Assembly: GCA_905372865.1 (NCBI GenBank)
Contig: CAJPQT010000021.1
Coordinates: 1-43,845 of the forward strand
Direction of reading: 5' to 3'
Origin: an uncultured Centipeda sp.
Lineage (GTDB): Bacteria > Bacillota > Negativicutes > Selenomonadales > Selenomonadaceae
Length of the DNA: 43,845 nucleotides
Below, piece by piece: positions 25,797 through 33,878 of the stretch. The first letter of the stretch is position 1. Each line of letters starts with the position of its first letter. Position numbers and translations under genes: made by a program. The notes beneath the pieces are model-generated. The model was not told the DNA's origin and made no database searches. It saw only the letters and a list, made by a program, of their open reading frames with translations.

Positions 25797-25847
25797 ATAG
25801 AAGTTCATGAAACAATTCAATTTGTTGCCAAAGGAGAGTATTGCACG

Positions 25848-26594
25848 ATGATCGAACGCGTGGAATCTTTTCTGGGAGATCATATCGAAGGATTTTTCAA
25901 CCGCAAATTCAGCAGTCACCTCGAGCCTGTCGAGCTCATCAAGGGGCTTGAGAAGGAGGCAAAGAAGCAGAGTGCAGGCGCAGGGCTCGCAAACTCCTAC
26001 CTCATCTCGCTTGGGACGGAGGACTATCAGCGGCTCTGCTCACATCGCGTGGCGGATGAGCTGGGCGTGGCACTCAAGAAATATATCATCCGAGCGGATC
26101 TCACGATGGCGGGGAAACTCTGCATCTGCTTTGCGCTCGATGAAAGCCTGCGCGCGGGCTCCTATCATCTTACGGCACGGCTGCAGCAAGAGCGTATTCC
26201 CGCACAGGAAGAGCCGGTTTCTCACGATACAATGGCACAGACCATTGTGCTCGAGCGCCCTTCACTGGTGGAGGCGCGCTGCCTGAACCTTCCGCCCGTG
26301 CATAAGATTGCGGCACTCACCGTGCTCAGTGGCGCGGACGCGGGGGTTGCCATGTGTCTCGGGGAGCAGAAGATCTATATGGGGCGCATGCCGCGCAATG
26401 AATTTATCCTGACGGATACGAATGTCTCACGCGTACATGCGTGGGTTGTGTATGAGCTCCACCGTCATGTGCTCTATGATGCGCAGAGCCGCAACGGCAG
26501 CTTTGTGAACGGGACACGGACGGAGGTGCAGCGCCTCCGCGACGGTGATGAGATCCGTCTTGGTACGACAGCGCTGCGCTACGAGGTGCTCTGA
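25848..26594 (+). CDS. FhaA-like protein: DUF3662 plus FHA domain
   Basis: A 248-residue cytoplasmic protein. Residues ~1-115 match DUF3662 (FLGDHIEGFFNRKFSSHLEPVELIKGLEKEAKK; N-terminal domain of mycobacterial FhaA). A linker follows, then a C-terminal FHA domain from ~175 with GRMPRNEFILTDTNVSRVHAWV and SRNGSFVNGTR, carrying the Arg, Ser and His/Asn residues that bind phosphothreonine. FHA proteins of this type recruit phosphorylated partners to the cell-wall machinery. A clear Shine-Dalgarno (AAAGGAG) precedes the ATG. The next gene encodes a second FHA protein whose ATG overlaps this stop. The order matches the fhaA-fhaB start of the mycobacterial PknB operon. Confidence 0.9.
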   Translation: MIERVESFLGDHIEGFFNRKFSSHLEPVELIKGLEKEAKKQSAGAGLANSYLISLGTEDYQRLCSHRVADELGVALKKYIIRADLTMAGKLCICFALDESLRAGSYHLTARLQQERIPAQEEPVSHDTMAQTIVLERPSLVEARCLNLPPVHKIAALTVLSGADAGVAMCLGEQKIYMGRMPRNEFILTDTNVSRVHAWVVYELHRHVLYDAQSRNGSFVNGTRTEVQRLRDGDEIRLGTTALRYEVL

Positions 26595-27037
26595 TGCCGT
26601 CGATTGCACTTAAAGTCCTGCGCGTGCTGCTCGAATATGGTGCGCTTCTCTGGCTCGCCTATGTGGTTGTTCAGCTCGGATGCGCAATGTTTTCATCGCT
26701 GCGTGCGGATTTGAGAAAGCCCGTGCATCAGCCGCAGCCGTCCACCGAAGAGGCTTCATTTGTTGCAATTGCGGGCGAGGGGCTGGTCGGACAGCGCTTT
26801 CCCGTGGGACATGAGCTCACGATCGGGCGCAGTGCGGACAATGACATCGTGCTTGCGGATAATTTTGTGTCCCATCATCATGTCTGTATCTATCAGAGAG
26901 AAAATGCGTATATTGCGGAGGATCTGGGCAGCCGCAACCACACCTATCTGAACGACGGGATCTTGACGGGGCGGGCGTATCTGCACACGGGTGATGTCCT
27001 GCGGATTGGTGCGGTTGCTCTGCGTTTTGAGAGGTAA
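26594..27037 (+). CDS. FhaB-like membrane-anchored FHA protein
   Basis: A 147-residue protein: one membrane helix near the N-terminus (EYGALLWLAYVVVQLGCAMF, residues ~14-33), a Pro-rich linker (KPVHQPQPST) and a C-terminal FHA domain from ~70 (LTIGRSADNDIVLADNFVSHHHVCI; DLGSRNHTYLND). Its size and layout match FhaB/FipA of Actinobacteria, which couples phosphothreonine signals to FtsZ/FtsQ-level cell division. It may be a substrate or reader of the kinase at 30508. It overlaps the FhaA-like stop (ATG at the last base) and is followed by the phosphatase after 4 bp. Confidence 0.88.
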   Translation: MPSIALKVLRVLLEYGALLWLAYVVVQLGCAMFSSLRADLRKPVHQPQPSTEEASFVAIAGEGLVGQRFPVGHELTIGRSADNDIVLADNFVSHHHVCIYQRENAYIAEDLGSRNHTYLNDGILTGRAYLHTGDVLRIGAVALRFER

Positions 27038-27041
27038 GTAC

Positions 27042-27755
27042 ATGATAGAGGTTTCAAGTGCGTCGGATATCGGGCGCGTGCGGACATCGAACGAGGACAG
27101 CTACGGCGTATTCGCGCCTGCGGTCTACGTCGTTGCCGACGGCCTTGGCGGCCATGCGGCAGGGGAGGTAGCGAGCCGCATAGTGGTGTCTGCTGTGCGT
27201 GATATGGCGAATGAGGGGCAGAAGATCGATACGGCAACGCTGAAAACTGCCGTCCTGCGTGCCAATCAGCAGGTGTTGGATGCCTCTGCCGAGAACTCTT
27301 CCTATGAGGGGATGGGGTCGACAGCAACCGTCCTCCATGTCGATGAGCGTGCAGGGATGGCATACTATGCCCACGTCGGGGACAGCCGTCTTTATCTGCT
27401 GCGGCATGGTATCTTTCGGCAGGTCTCGCGCGATCACTCCTATGTGGAGGAACTTGTTGCACGAGGGGAACTGAGCGAGGCAGAGGCACAGCATCATCCG
27501 CGCAAAAATTTGCTCCTGCGTGCAGTCGGCATCGAGGAGCGCCTCCATGTGGACGGGGACTCCTTCCCGCTCGAGACCGGCGATCGCCTTCTCCTTGCGA
27601 CGGACGGCCTGACGAACATGGTGGATGATGATGCGCTTGCCGCACTGCTTGGCGGGGCGTTTGCAGGGCTCGCCGAGCGCATGGTTGAGAGGGCACTTGC
27701 GGGGGGCGGCAGTGACAATATCACGGCGATTGCCGTTGCGTACGAAACGCCATGA
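27042..27755 (+). CDS. PP2C-type protein serine/threonine phosphatase (PrpC/PstP-like)
   Basis: A 237-residue, metal-dependent cytoplasmic phosphatase. The motifs are in order: RTSNEDSYG (metal Glu/Asp), VVADGLGGHAAGEVAS, YAHVGDSRLYLLR, ISRDHSYVEELVARGEL-type loop, and LLLATDGLTN with SDNITAIAV at the end. Catalytic-domain length (about 235) fits soluble PrpC; there is no membrane anchor like that of mycobacterial PstP. It should oppose the PASTA kinase encoded 2.7 kb downstream. The ATG 27042 has GAGAGG ahead of it, 4 bp after the fhaB-like stop. Its own stop overlaps the next ATG. Confidence 0.94.
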   Translation: MIEVSSASDIGRVRTSNEDSYGVFAPAVYVVADGLGGHAAGEVASRIVVSAVRDMANEGQKIDTATLKTAVLRANQQVLDASAENSSYEGMGSTATVLHVDERAGMAYYAHVGDSRLYLLRHGIFRQVSRDHSYVEELVARGELSEAEAQHHPRKNLLLRAVGIEERLHVDGDSFPLETGDRLLLATDGLTNMVDDDALAALLGGAFAGLAERMVERALAGGGSDNITAIAVAYETP

Positions 27756-29023
27756 CCGGCGGACTGAAATTTGCGCCCGTGGGGATTCTCGCCTGCGCAC
27801 TTGGCGTTCTGTTTCTAAAACAGGGGGCGGGACAGCCGGGATGGTCGCTTGACTGGCATACGCAGCTCGCGTATCTGCCGTGGCTCGCACTCCTCCTCTG
27901 TGCGGGGGCAGCAAGCTATGTGCTCGCTGCGCGTTGCAGGTTGGACTGCGTTCCGCTCGCGCTTGCCTATGTGCTCCTCGCCGTCGGGCTTGCTGAAATT
28001 GCGCGTCTGAAACCGGATCTTTTTGTGCCGCAACTGCGGTGGGCATGTGTCGGCGTTGCGGCTTGGGCACTCGTCGTGCTCCTCTGGACACGGCTTTGTC
28101 GGATGCTCGACTATCCCTATGTACTTGGGCTCACGACGACGGTGATCCTAGTGCTTCCGCTGATCTTCGGCGTGAGCATCGGCGGCAACAAGAACTGGAT
28201 TGCGTTCGGGTCGTTTTCCATGCAGCCATCGGAGTTTGGCAAGATTCTGCTCATCTTCTTTCTCGCGGCGTATCTTGCCGACCATCTCGCTGTACTGACC
28301 CTCCCGGCACGCCGTTTCCTCTTTCTCCATCTGCCGCCCGTGCGCTTCATTGCCCCGCTCGTCGCGCTCTGGGGGCTCGCCGTGCTCATGTTCGTCATCG
28401 CGCGTGACCTCGGCTCTGCACTGCTCTTTTTCGGGATGGCGGTGCTCATGACCTATATGGGGACAGGGCGCAAATCCTACGTCTTCCTTGCGGGGCTCTT
28501 CATCGTCATTGCAGCGGCACTCAGCTACGCGCTCTTTGGCCACGTTCGCGTGCGCTTTGACATCTGGCTGCATCCGTGGGCAGATCCGAACGGCATGTCC
28601 TATCAGGTCGTGCAGTCGCTCTTTGCAATTGGTTCGGGCGGCATCTGGGGGACGGGCTTTGCCGAGGGGCATCCGCTGCTCATCCCCGAGGTGCACACGG
28701 ACTTTATCTTTGCGGCGATTGCCGAGGAGTTCGGACTGATCGGTGCCGTTCTGGTGCTCATGGTCTATGCGCTGATCTTCTGGCGGGGCAGCCGTATCGC
28801 AATGGGGCTGCCGCACGTGCAGGAGTCCCTGCTCGCTGCGGGCTGTGCTGCGAGCCTTCTCCTGCAGGCGTTCATCATCACGGCGGGCGTGACGAAACTC
28901 CTGCCGCTCACGGGGATTACACTGCCGTTTGTCAGCTACGGCGGCAGTTCGATGGCGGCGAGTTTTATCCTTGTCGGCATCTTGACGGCACTGTCGGGGG
29001 AGGCTAAGGCAGCGGATGGCTGA
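27752..29023 (+). CDS. FtsW/RodA/SpoVE-family SEDS glycosyltransferase
   Basis: A 423-residue integral membrane protein with about ten helices, a SEDS-family peptidoglycan polymerase. Recognisable parts are NKNWIAFGSFSMQPSEFGKI (family WxxxxxxxxQPSE region), VIARDLGSALLFFGM (the Arg-Asp that is catalytically important in RodA), IAEEFGLIGAVLV and the final FVSYGGSSMAASF. Which member it is (FtsW-like or RodA-like) cannot be decided from the sequence. The next gene, overlapping by 8 bases, encodes a class B PBP, its expected transpeptidase partner. It overlaps the phosphatase gene by 4 bases. Confidence 0.93.
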   Translation: MTGGLKFAPVGILACALGVLFLKQGAGQPGWSLDWHTQLAYLPWLALLLCAGAASYVLAARCRLDCVPLALAYVLLAVGLAEIARLKPDLFVPQLRWACVGVAAWALVVLLWTRLCRMLDYPYVLGLTTTVILVLPLIFGVSIGGNKNWIAFGSFSMQPSEFGKILLIFFLAAYLADHLAVLTLPARRFLFLHLPPVRFIAPLVALWGLAVLMFVIARDLGSALLFFGMAVLMTYMGTGRKSYVFLAGLFIVIAAALSYALFGHVRVRFDIWLHPWADPNGMSYQVVQSLFAIGSGGIWGTGFAEGHPLLIPEVHTDFIFAAIAEEFGLIGAVLVLMVYALIFWRGSRIAMGLPHVQESLLAAGCAASLLLQAFIITAGVTKLLPLTGITLPFVSYGGSSMAASFILVGILTALSGEAKAADG

Positions 29024-30419
29024 TCGAAAAATCCGAAAGCATATCGCCGTTGCGGCGGCTTTCCTGCTTGTGCTCATCGGCATCCAAATGCTCTATCTCG
29101 CAAAGCTGAGCGTATGGGACGGCGACGGGCTTGCCGCCCATCCGCTCAACACGCGTACGGCACTCACGGAGAAGGGCATTGTGCGCGGGCGTATCCTTGA
29201 CCGTGCGGGGCGCATCCTTGCGGAGAGTTCGGCAGATCATGTGCGTTCTTATCCGTACGGACGCATCCTCGCGCCTGTGACGGGCTATCAGACGGAGCGC
29301 TATGGCGCAACGGGCGTGGAGCAGACAGCGGGACAGGCACTCAGCGGCATCACAACAGATGCTGCACACATGGGTCCTTTGCGCAATCTCCTGCGTGCGG
29401 ACGCGGGCTATGATGTCCGCCTGACCGTTGACGCAGAGCTGTCGGAGACGGCATGGAATGCGCTCGGGGCACGACGCGGCGCGGTCGTCGTTATGGATGC
29501 CGAGACGGGAGCCATACTCACGATGGTGAGCGCGCCCTCGTTCGATCCTGCCACGGCGGAGAAAAACTGGGACGAACTCACAGCGCGCGCAGACAGTCCG
29601 CTGCTGAACCGTGCGACGCACGGGCTCTATCCGCCAGGCTCGACGTTCAAGACGCTCATCGCAGATGCCGCGCTCGCGGCGGGGGTGACCAATCCCGATG
29701 AGGTGTTCACCTGTACGGGGGAGCTTGCCATCGGCGAGGACTACGTGCTGCATGAAAGTCACGGTGAAGTGCATGGGAAGCTGCACCTTGCAGATGCACT
29801 GCGTGAGTCCTGCAACGTCACCTTTGCGACCCTTGCCCTGCGCCTTGGTGCACGAGGTCTGTCATCCGCATGCGAGCGCTTCGGCATCGGGGCGGAACTC
29901 ACCGCCCCCGAGATTTCGATGGCGGCGGCGCATGTGCCGGAGCTGAAGAACCTCAGTGACGGAGAGCTCGCACAGATCGGCATCGGTCAGGGGGCACTCC
30001 TCGTGACGCCTCTGCAGATGGCTCTCGTTGCGGATGCGTTCGCGAACGGCGGGCGTGTGATGCAGCCGTACGTCGTAGATGCCGTGCTGACGAAGGACGG
30101 GATGCCGCTTTACGAGGCAAGTCCCACCACATGGCGAACGGCGACGACGGCGGAACGTGCGGCAGTCATCGATGGCTATATGGCAGATGTCGTTGCAGCG
30201 GGTACGGGCACGGCGGCGGATGTTGCGGGCGTGCGCGTCACGGGGAAGACCGGGACGGCAGAGAATGCGAGCGGCACAGATCACGCGTGGTTCATCGGCT
30301 CGGCGGAGCGCAGCGGGCGAAAAATTGTCATGGCGGTCATCGTGGAAGAGGGCGGCTTTGGCGGAAGTTCGGCGGCAAGGATTGCGCGCACGGTGATACA
30401 GACATATTTTGAACGATAG
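29016..30419 (+). CDS. Class B penicillin-binding protein (transpeptidase, PbpA/FtsI-like)
   Basis: A 467-residue protein with one N-terminal membrane anchor (residues ~10-28), a short pedestal domain (~30-150) and a transpeptidase domain. Active-site motifs: Ser209-Thr-Phe-Lys212 (SxxK), SCN in RESCNVTF, and KTG in VTGKTGTAEN. It lacks the PASTA repeats found on many Firmicute PBPs. The compact size (about 470) is like mycobacterial PbpA (about 490), encoded in the same position. It should work with the SEDS polymerase, whose gene it overlaps by 8 bases. The last residues are TVIQTYFER. It is a likely target of beta-lactams, from its family. Confidence 0.93.
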   Translation: MADRKIRKHIAVAAAFLLVLIGIQMLYLAKLSVWDGDGLAAHPLNTRTALTEKGIVRGRILDRAGRILAESSADHVRSYPYGRILAPVTGYQTERYGATGVEQTAGQALSGITTDAAHMGPLRNLLRADAGYDVRLTVDAELSETAWNALGARRGAVVVMDAETGAILTMVSAPSFDPATAEKNWDELTARADSPLLNRATHGLYPPGSTFKTLIADAALAAGVTNPDEVFTCTGELAIGEDYVLHESHGEVHGKLHLADALRESCNVTFATLALRLGARGLSSACERFGIGAELTAPEISMAAAHVPELKNLSDGELAQIGIGQGALLVTPLQMALVADAFANGGRVMQPYVVDAVLTKDGMPLYEASPTTWRTATTAERAAVIDGYMADVVAAGTGTAADVAGVRVTGKTGTAENASGTDHAWFIGSAERSGRKIVMAVIVEEGGFGGSSAARIARTVIQTYFER

Positions 30420-30429
30420 CGGATGATAT

Positions 30430-30442
30430 TGAATCAGATTCA
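30430..30442. promoter_or_regulatory. Perfect 13-base palindrome upstream of the kinase gene
   Basis: TGAATC-A-GATTCA, a perfect 6-1-6 inverted repeat 66 bp before the kinase ATG, in the 88-bp gap after the PBP gene. It could be an operator; no known family is recognised. Confidence 0.25.
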
Positions 30443-30507
30443 GAGAGCCGCCATTGATGAGATAGTGACCTCGGCAGTGTATGGCAGAGGCGTTAGGAGG
30501 AACGAAC

Positions 30508-32262
30508 ATGGTTGAGCGTGTCTTGGATGGACGCTACGCGCTGGAGATGCTTGTGGGCAGCGGCGGCATGGCGGATGTCTATCGGGCAAAGGATCAGCTT
30601 TTGGAGCGCACCGTCGCCGTCAAGATTCTCCATCAGCAGTATGAGAACGACACGGAGTTTATCGCGCGGTTTCAGCGCGAGGCAAAGGCGGCTGCGCGCA
30701 TCACGCATCCAAACATCGTCAACGTGTTTGATGTCGGCGTTGCCGAAGGGCGGCATTACATCGTCATGGAGTACGTCCCGGGACGCACGCTGAAGGAGCG
30801 GATCAAGGAGGAGGGGCCGGTGCCCGCAGCGCAGGCACTGGAGATTGCGCGTCAGATCGCGGGGGCGCTCGCACAGGCGCATGCAAACAACCTCGTGCAC
30901 TGTGACATCAAGCCGCACAACATCCTCGTCATGCCCGACGGCAACGTGAAGGTCGCGGACTTCGGCATTGCACGTGCGGTCACGGAGTCCACGATGACCT
31001 ACAACGACAATATCATGGGGTCGGTGCATTACTTCTCGCCCGAGCAGGCACGCGGCACGATCATCACGCCGAAGTCCGATGTCTACTCGCTCAGTGTCGT
31101 TCTCTACGAGATGCTGACGGGGCGCATTCCGTTCGACGGCAATACGGCGGTCAGCATCGCGCGAAAGCATCTGGAGGAGGAGGCAACGCCCGTGCGCTCC
31201 GTTGTTCCCAACATTCCGCCCGTCGTGGAGGCTCTCGTGACGCGCATGATGGCAAAGGATCCGGCGCTGCGGCCGGACAGTCGCCTGCTCGTTCAGGATA
31301 TCATGCGCACGGAGCAGATGATGCGCGGTGATACGGCAGTCATGCCCGCATTTGACCCCGACGCGACGCGTGTACTGTCGCCTGTGGAGGCACAGGAGAT
31401 CAGTGCAATCGCCGAGGCGGAGGAGGAAGAAACGTCGGCGGTGGAGGAGAAGTCCTTCTTCCGCACGAAGAAATTTAAGTTTGGCCTTGTGCTCATCCTC
31501 ATGCTCGGCTTCTTTACGGGATTTTTCCTAAGCTTTGGCAAGTTTTGGAGCTCGGTGGAGATCACCGTGCCGGACGTGACGGGCAAACAGCTCACGCTTG
31601 CGCGTCAGATCCTTGAGGATCAGCATCTGCGCGTCACGGTTGCAGAGACCTTTGATGCCTCCGTCCCCGTGGGCGTTGTGGTTTCGCAGAGCCCGGAGGC
31701 GGGCACGACGGTCAAGGAGGAGCGCACCATCACCATCTACGTCAGCAAGGGCGGCGAGGAGATGGAGATGCCGAATCTGCGCGGACTGAAACAATCGGAT
31801 GCGATTGACAAACTGCAGCAGATGGGATTGCGCCTTGGATCGGCTTATGAAACGTTCTCCGATGAGGACAGTGGTACGGTCATTTCGCAGGATCCGCGCA
31901 GCGGAACGCGCATCAGCAAGGGACAGTCTGTGGATATCACGGTCAGCAAGGGCCAGAAGATCAAGAAGGTCACCGTGCCCGACGTGAAGGGTGTGCCTTC
32001 GGATCGTGCGCGTACCATGATCGAAGGCAGCGGCCTCAAGGTTGGCAGCATCTCAGAGGAGGCGAGCACGCAGGCGGCAGGAACGGTCATCAGTCAGTCG
32101 CCGGCAGCGGGAGCAGAGACAGACAGTGACAGCTCTGTGCGCCTTGTCGTATCGAGCGGCAAGAAGTCCTCCGGCACAAAGGAAGATGCGAAGGGCGGCG
32201 ACAGCAAGAAGAACGACAAGGATCCCTCCGGCCGGCGCATCCAGACCGAAAAGACAGAATAG
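30508..32262 (+). CDS. PASTA-domain serine/threonine protein kinase (PknB/PrkC-like)
   Basis: A 584-residue membrane kinase. The kinase domain covers ~1-275: GSGGMADVYRAKD (Gly loop), AVKILHQQ (beta-3 Lys), the catalytic loop HCDIKPHN with Asp133, and DFG at 151-153. The residue before the catalytic Asp is Cys132 instead of the usual Arg (HRD), so it is a non-RD kinase. A membrane helix runs at ~323-343, then three PASTA domains (~350-415, 416-484, 485-555), and a Lys/Ser/Asp-rich tail. PASTA domains bind muropeptides or beta-lactams outside the cell. The ATG at 30508 has TAGGAGG eight bases ahead; an earlier ATG lacks one. The neighbouring FHA, PP2C, SEDS and PBP genes are its probable pathway partners. 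Confidence 0.95.
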   Translation: MVERVLDGRYALEMLVGSGGMADVYRAKDQLLERTVAVKILHQQYENDTEFIARFQREAKAAARITHPNIVNVFDVGVAEGRHYIVMEYVPGRTLKERIKEEGPVPAAQALEIARQIAGALAQAHANNLVHCDIKPHNILVMPDGNVKVADFGIARAVTESTMTYNDNIMGSVHYFSPEQARGTIITPKSDVYSLSVVLYEMLTGRIPFDGNTAVSIARKHLEEEATPVRSVVPNIPPVVEALVTRMMAKDPALRPDSRLLVQDIMRTEQMMRGDTAVMPAFDPDATRVLSPVEAQEISAIAEAEEEETSAVEEKSFFRTKKFKFGLVLILMLGFFTGFFLSFGKFWSSVEITVPDVTGKQLTLARQILEDQHLRVTVAETFDASVPVGVVVSQSPEAGTTVKEERTITIYVSKGGEEMEMPNLRGLKQSDAIDKLQQMGLRLGSAYETFSDEDSGTVISQDPRSGTRISKGQSVDITVSKGQKIKKVTVPDVKGVPSDRARTMIEGSGLKVGSISEEASTQAAGTVISQSPAAGAETDSDSSVRLVVSSGKKSSGTKEDAKGGDSKKNDKDPSGRRIQTEKTE

Positions 32263-32269
32263 GGAGTGC

Positions 32270-33145
32270 ATGGTGACAGAGCGCGGACGTATCCTGAAAG
32301 TCTACAACAATGTGCTTCACGTCGCAGCGGAGGATGGCACCATTCTCTGCAAACTGCGCGGCAGGGTCAAAAAGGGGCGCAGCGACATGGGGCTTGTCCC
32401 CGGCGATCTCGTTGCCTTGGAACGCATATCGCGCGAGGAGGGGGTGATCGAGCGCATTGAGGAGCGCGCAAACCTCCTGCAGCGTCCGCGTGTGGCGAAT
32501 CTGACACAGATTGTCGTCACGGTCGCGGCGGCATCGCCCGACCCGCATCCGCTCGTCGTGAGCCGCTTCCTCGTGCTCGCAGAACTCTCGGGGGTGAAAA
32601 AAATCATCCTCTGTGTGAACAAGATAGATCTTTGCACGGGCGATCCCGCGGCGGTTCTTGCGGAATACGAAGCAGCGGGCTATCCCGTCCTGCGCGTTTC
32701 GGCGGAGCAGGACACAGGACTGGACGAACTGCGTGAACGCCTCGCGGGTGAGATCACCGTTCTCGCGGGGCCGTCGGGCGCGGGGAAGTCCTCCCTGCTG
32801 AACGCACTCGATCCGTCGCTTGCTCTCGTGACGGGGGCGGTCAGCGAGAAGATCGGGCGTGGGCGGCACACGACGCGGCGTGCGGAGCTGCTTCCCTTTA
32901 TGGGGGGCTATGTGGTCGACACGCCGGGCTTTACCCAGCAGGAACTCACGGCGCTCGCACCCGAGGATCTGGCGCATTGCTTTCCGGATTTTGCCCATTA
33001 TACAGGCTGCCGCTTTGCGCCGTGCAGCCACAGTCACGAGCCGGGCTGCGCCGTCAAGGCGGCAGTGGAGGCAGAGGAACTTTCGCGCGAGCGGTACGAT
33101 GCCTACATTGCATTGCTCAACGAACTCAGAACCAAGAAGAAATAG
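32270..33145 (+). CDS. rsgA: Ribosome small-subunit biogenesis GTPase RsgA (YloQ)
   Basis: A 291-residue circularly permuted GTPase that checks 30S maturation. The order OB-fold (residues 1-75), G4 (NKID, ~118), then G1 GPSGAGKSS (167-175), then DTPG (G3) is characteristic. A C-terminal zinc knuckle is seen in YTGCRFAPCSHSHEPGCAV. The ATG 32270 and the GTG 32273 are adjacent; GGGAG lies just ahead, favouring either. It starts 7 bp after the kinase gene, and rsgA following prkC is a conserved Firmicute arrangement. rpe follows after 9 bp. Confidence 0.95.
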   Translation: MVTERGRILKVYNNVLHVAAEDGTILCKLRGRVKKGRSDMGLVPGDLVALERISREEGVIERIEERANLLQRPRVANLTQIVVTVAAASPDPHPLVVSRFLVLAELSGVKKIILCVNKIDLCTGDPAAVLAEYEAAGYPVLRVSAEQDTGLDELRERLAGEITVLAGPSGAGKSSLLNALDPSLALVTGAVSEKIGRGRHTTRRAELLPFMGGYVVDTPGFTQQELTALAPEDLAHCFPDFAHYTGCRFAPCSHSHEPGCAVKAAVEAEELSRERYDAYIALLNELRTKKK

Positions 33146-33154
33146 GAGAACTAA

Positions 33155-33868
33155 ATGGCACACGAACATGAACACGAGTACGAAGAGGAAATGATGGCAG
33201 AAGAGCACGTTCACATCGAGCGACCGACCATCATTGCGCCGTCCATTCTCTCGGCGGACTTTGCAAACCTCGGCGCGGATGTGCGCCGCGTGGAGGAGGC
33301 GGGTGCGGAGTACATCCACATCGATGTGATGGACGGGACGTTTGTGCCGAATATTACGGTGGGGCCATGCGTCGTGGAGAGCCTGCGCAAGATGTCCAAG
33401 GCGGTCTTTGACGTGCACCTTATGGTGGAACATCCGGAGACACATATCGAGCCGTTCGCAAAGGCGGGTGCGGATATCATCACGTTTCACGTTGAGGCGA
33501 CGCGTCACGCGCACCGTGTCATTCAGCAGATCAAGGCGGCGGACTGCAAGGCGGGCATTGCACTCAATCCGGGCACATCGATCTATACACTTGAGGAGCT
33601 GATCGACGACGTGGACATGGTGCTGCTCATGACAGTCAACCCCGGTTTTGGTGGACAGAAGTTCATCGAGAACACGCTCGGCAAGATTCATGCGCTCTAT
33701 CATACGGTTATGGACAACGAACTGAATGTTGACATCGAGGTCGACGGCGGCATCAATGCGGAGACGGCAGAGTCCGTGCGTTCGGCAGGGGCAAATGTCC
33801 TCGTTGCGGGCTCGTACATCTACGGTGCAAAGGATATTGCCGCAGCCGTCGCCGCGCTGCGCGGATGA
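33155..33868 (+). CDS. rpe: Ribulose-phosphate 3-epimerase with His/Glu-rich N-terminal extension
   Basis: A 237-residue TIM-barrel enzyme of the pentose phosphate pathway. Conserved blocks: IAPSILSADFANLG, HIDVMDGTFVPNITVGP (metal His/Asp), FDVHLMVE, ALNPGTS, LLMTVNPGFGGQKFI and IEVDGGINAETA. The normal protein begins around residue 24 (PTIIAPSILSAD). Ahead of it is a 23-residue tail with five His and nine Glu, e.g. MAHEHEHEYEEEMM and EEHVHIE. The ATG at 33155 has a good Shine-Dalgarno (AGGAGA). Shorter starts at Met13 and Met14 have no properly spaced site, so the tail is probably translated. It looks metal-binding, but no role is known. It lies between rsgA and queC. Confidence 0.94.
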   Translation: MAHEHEHEYEEEMMAEEHVHIERPTIIAPSILSADFANLGADVRRVEEAGAEYIHIDVMDGTFVPNITVGPCVVESLRKMSKAVFDVHLMVEHPETHIEPFAKAGADIITFHVEATRHAHRVIQQIKAADCKAGIALNPGTSIYTLEELIDDVDMVLLMTVNPGFGGQKFIENTLGKIHALYHTVMDNELNVDIEVDGGINAETAESVRSAGANVLVAGSYIYGAKDIAAAVAALRG

Positions 33869-33878
33869 GAGGGAAAAC

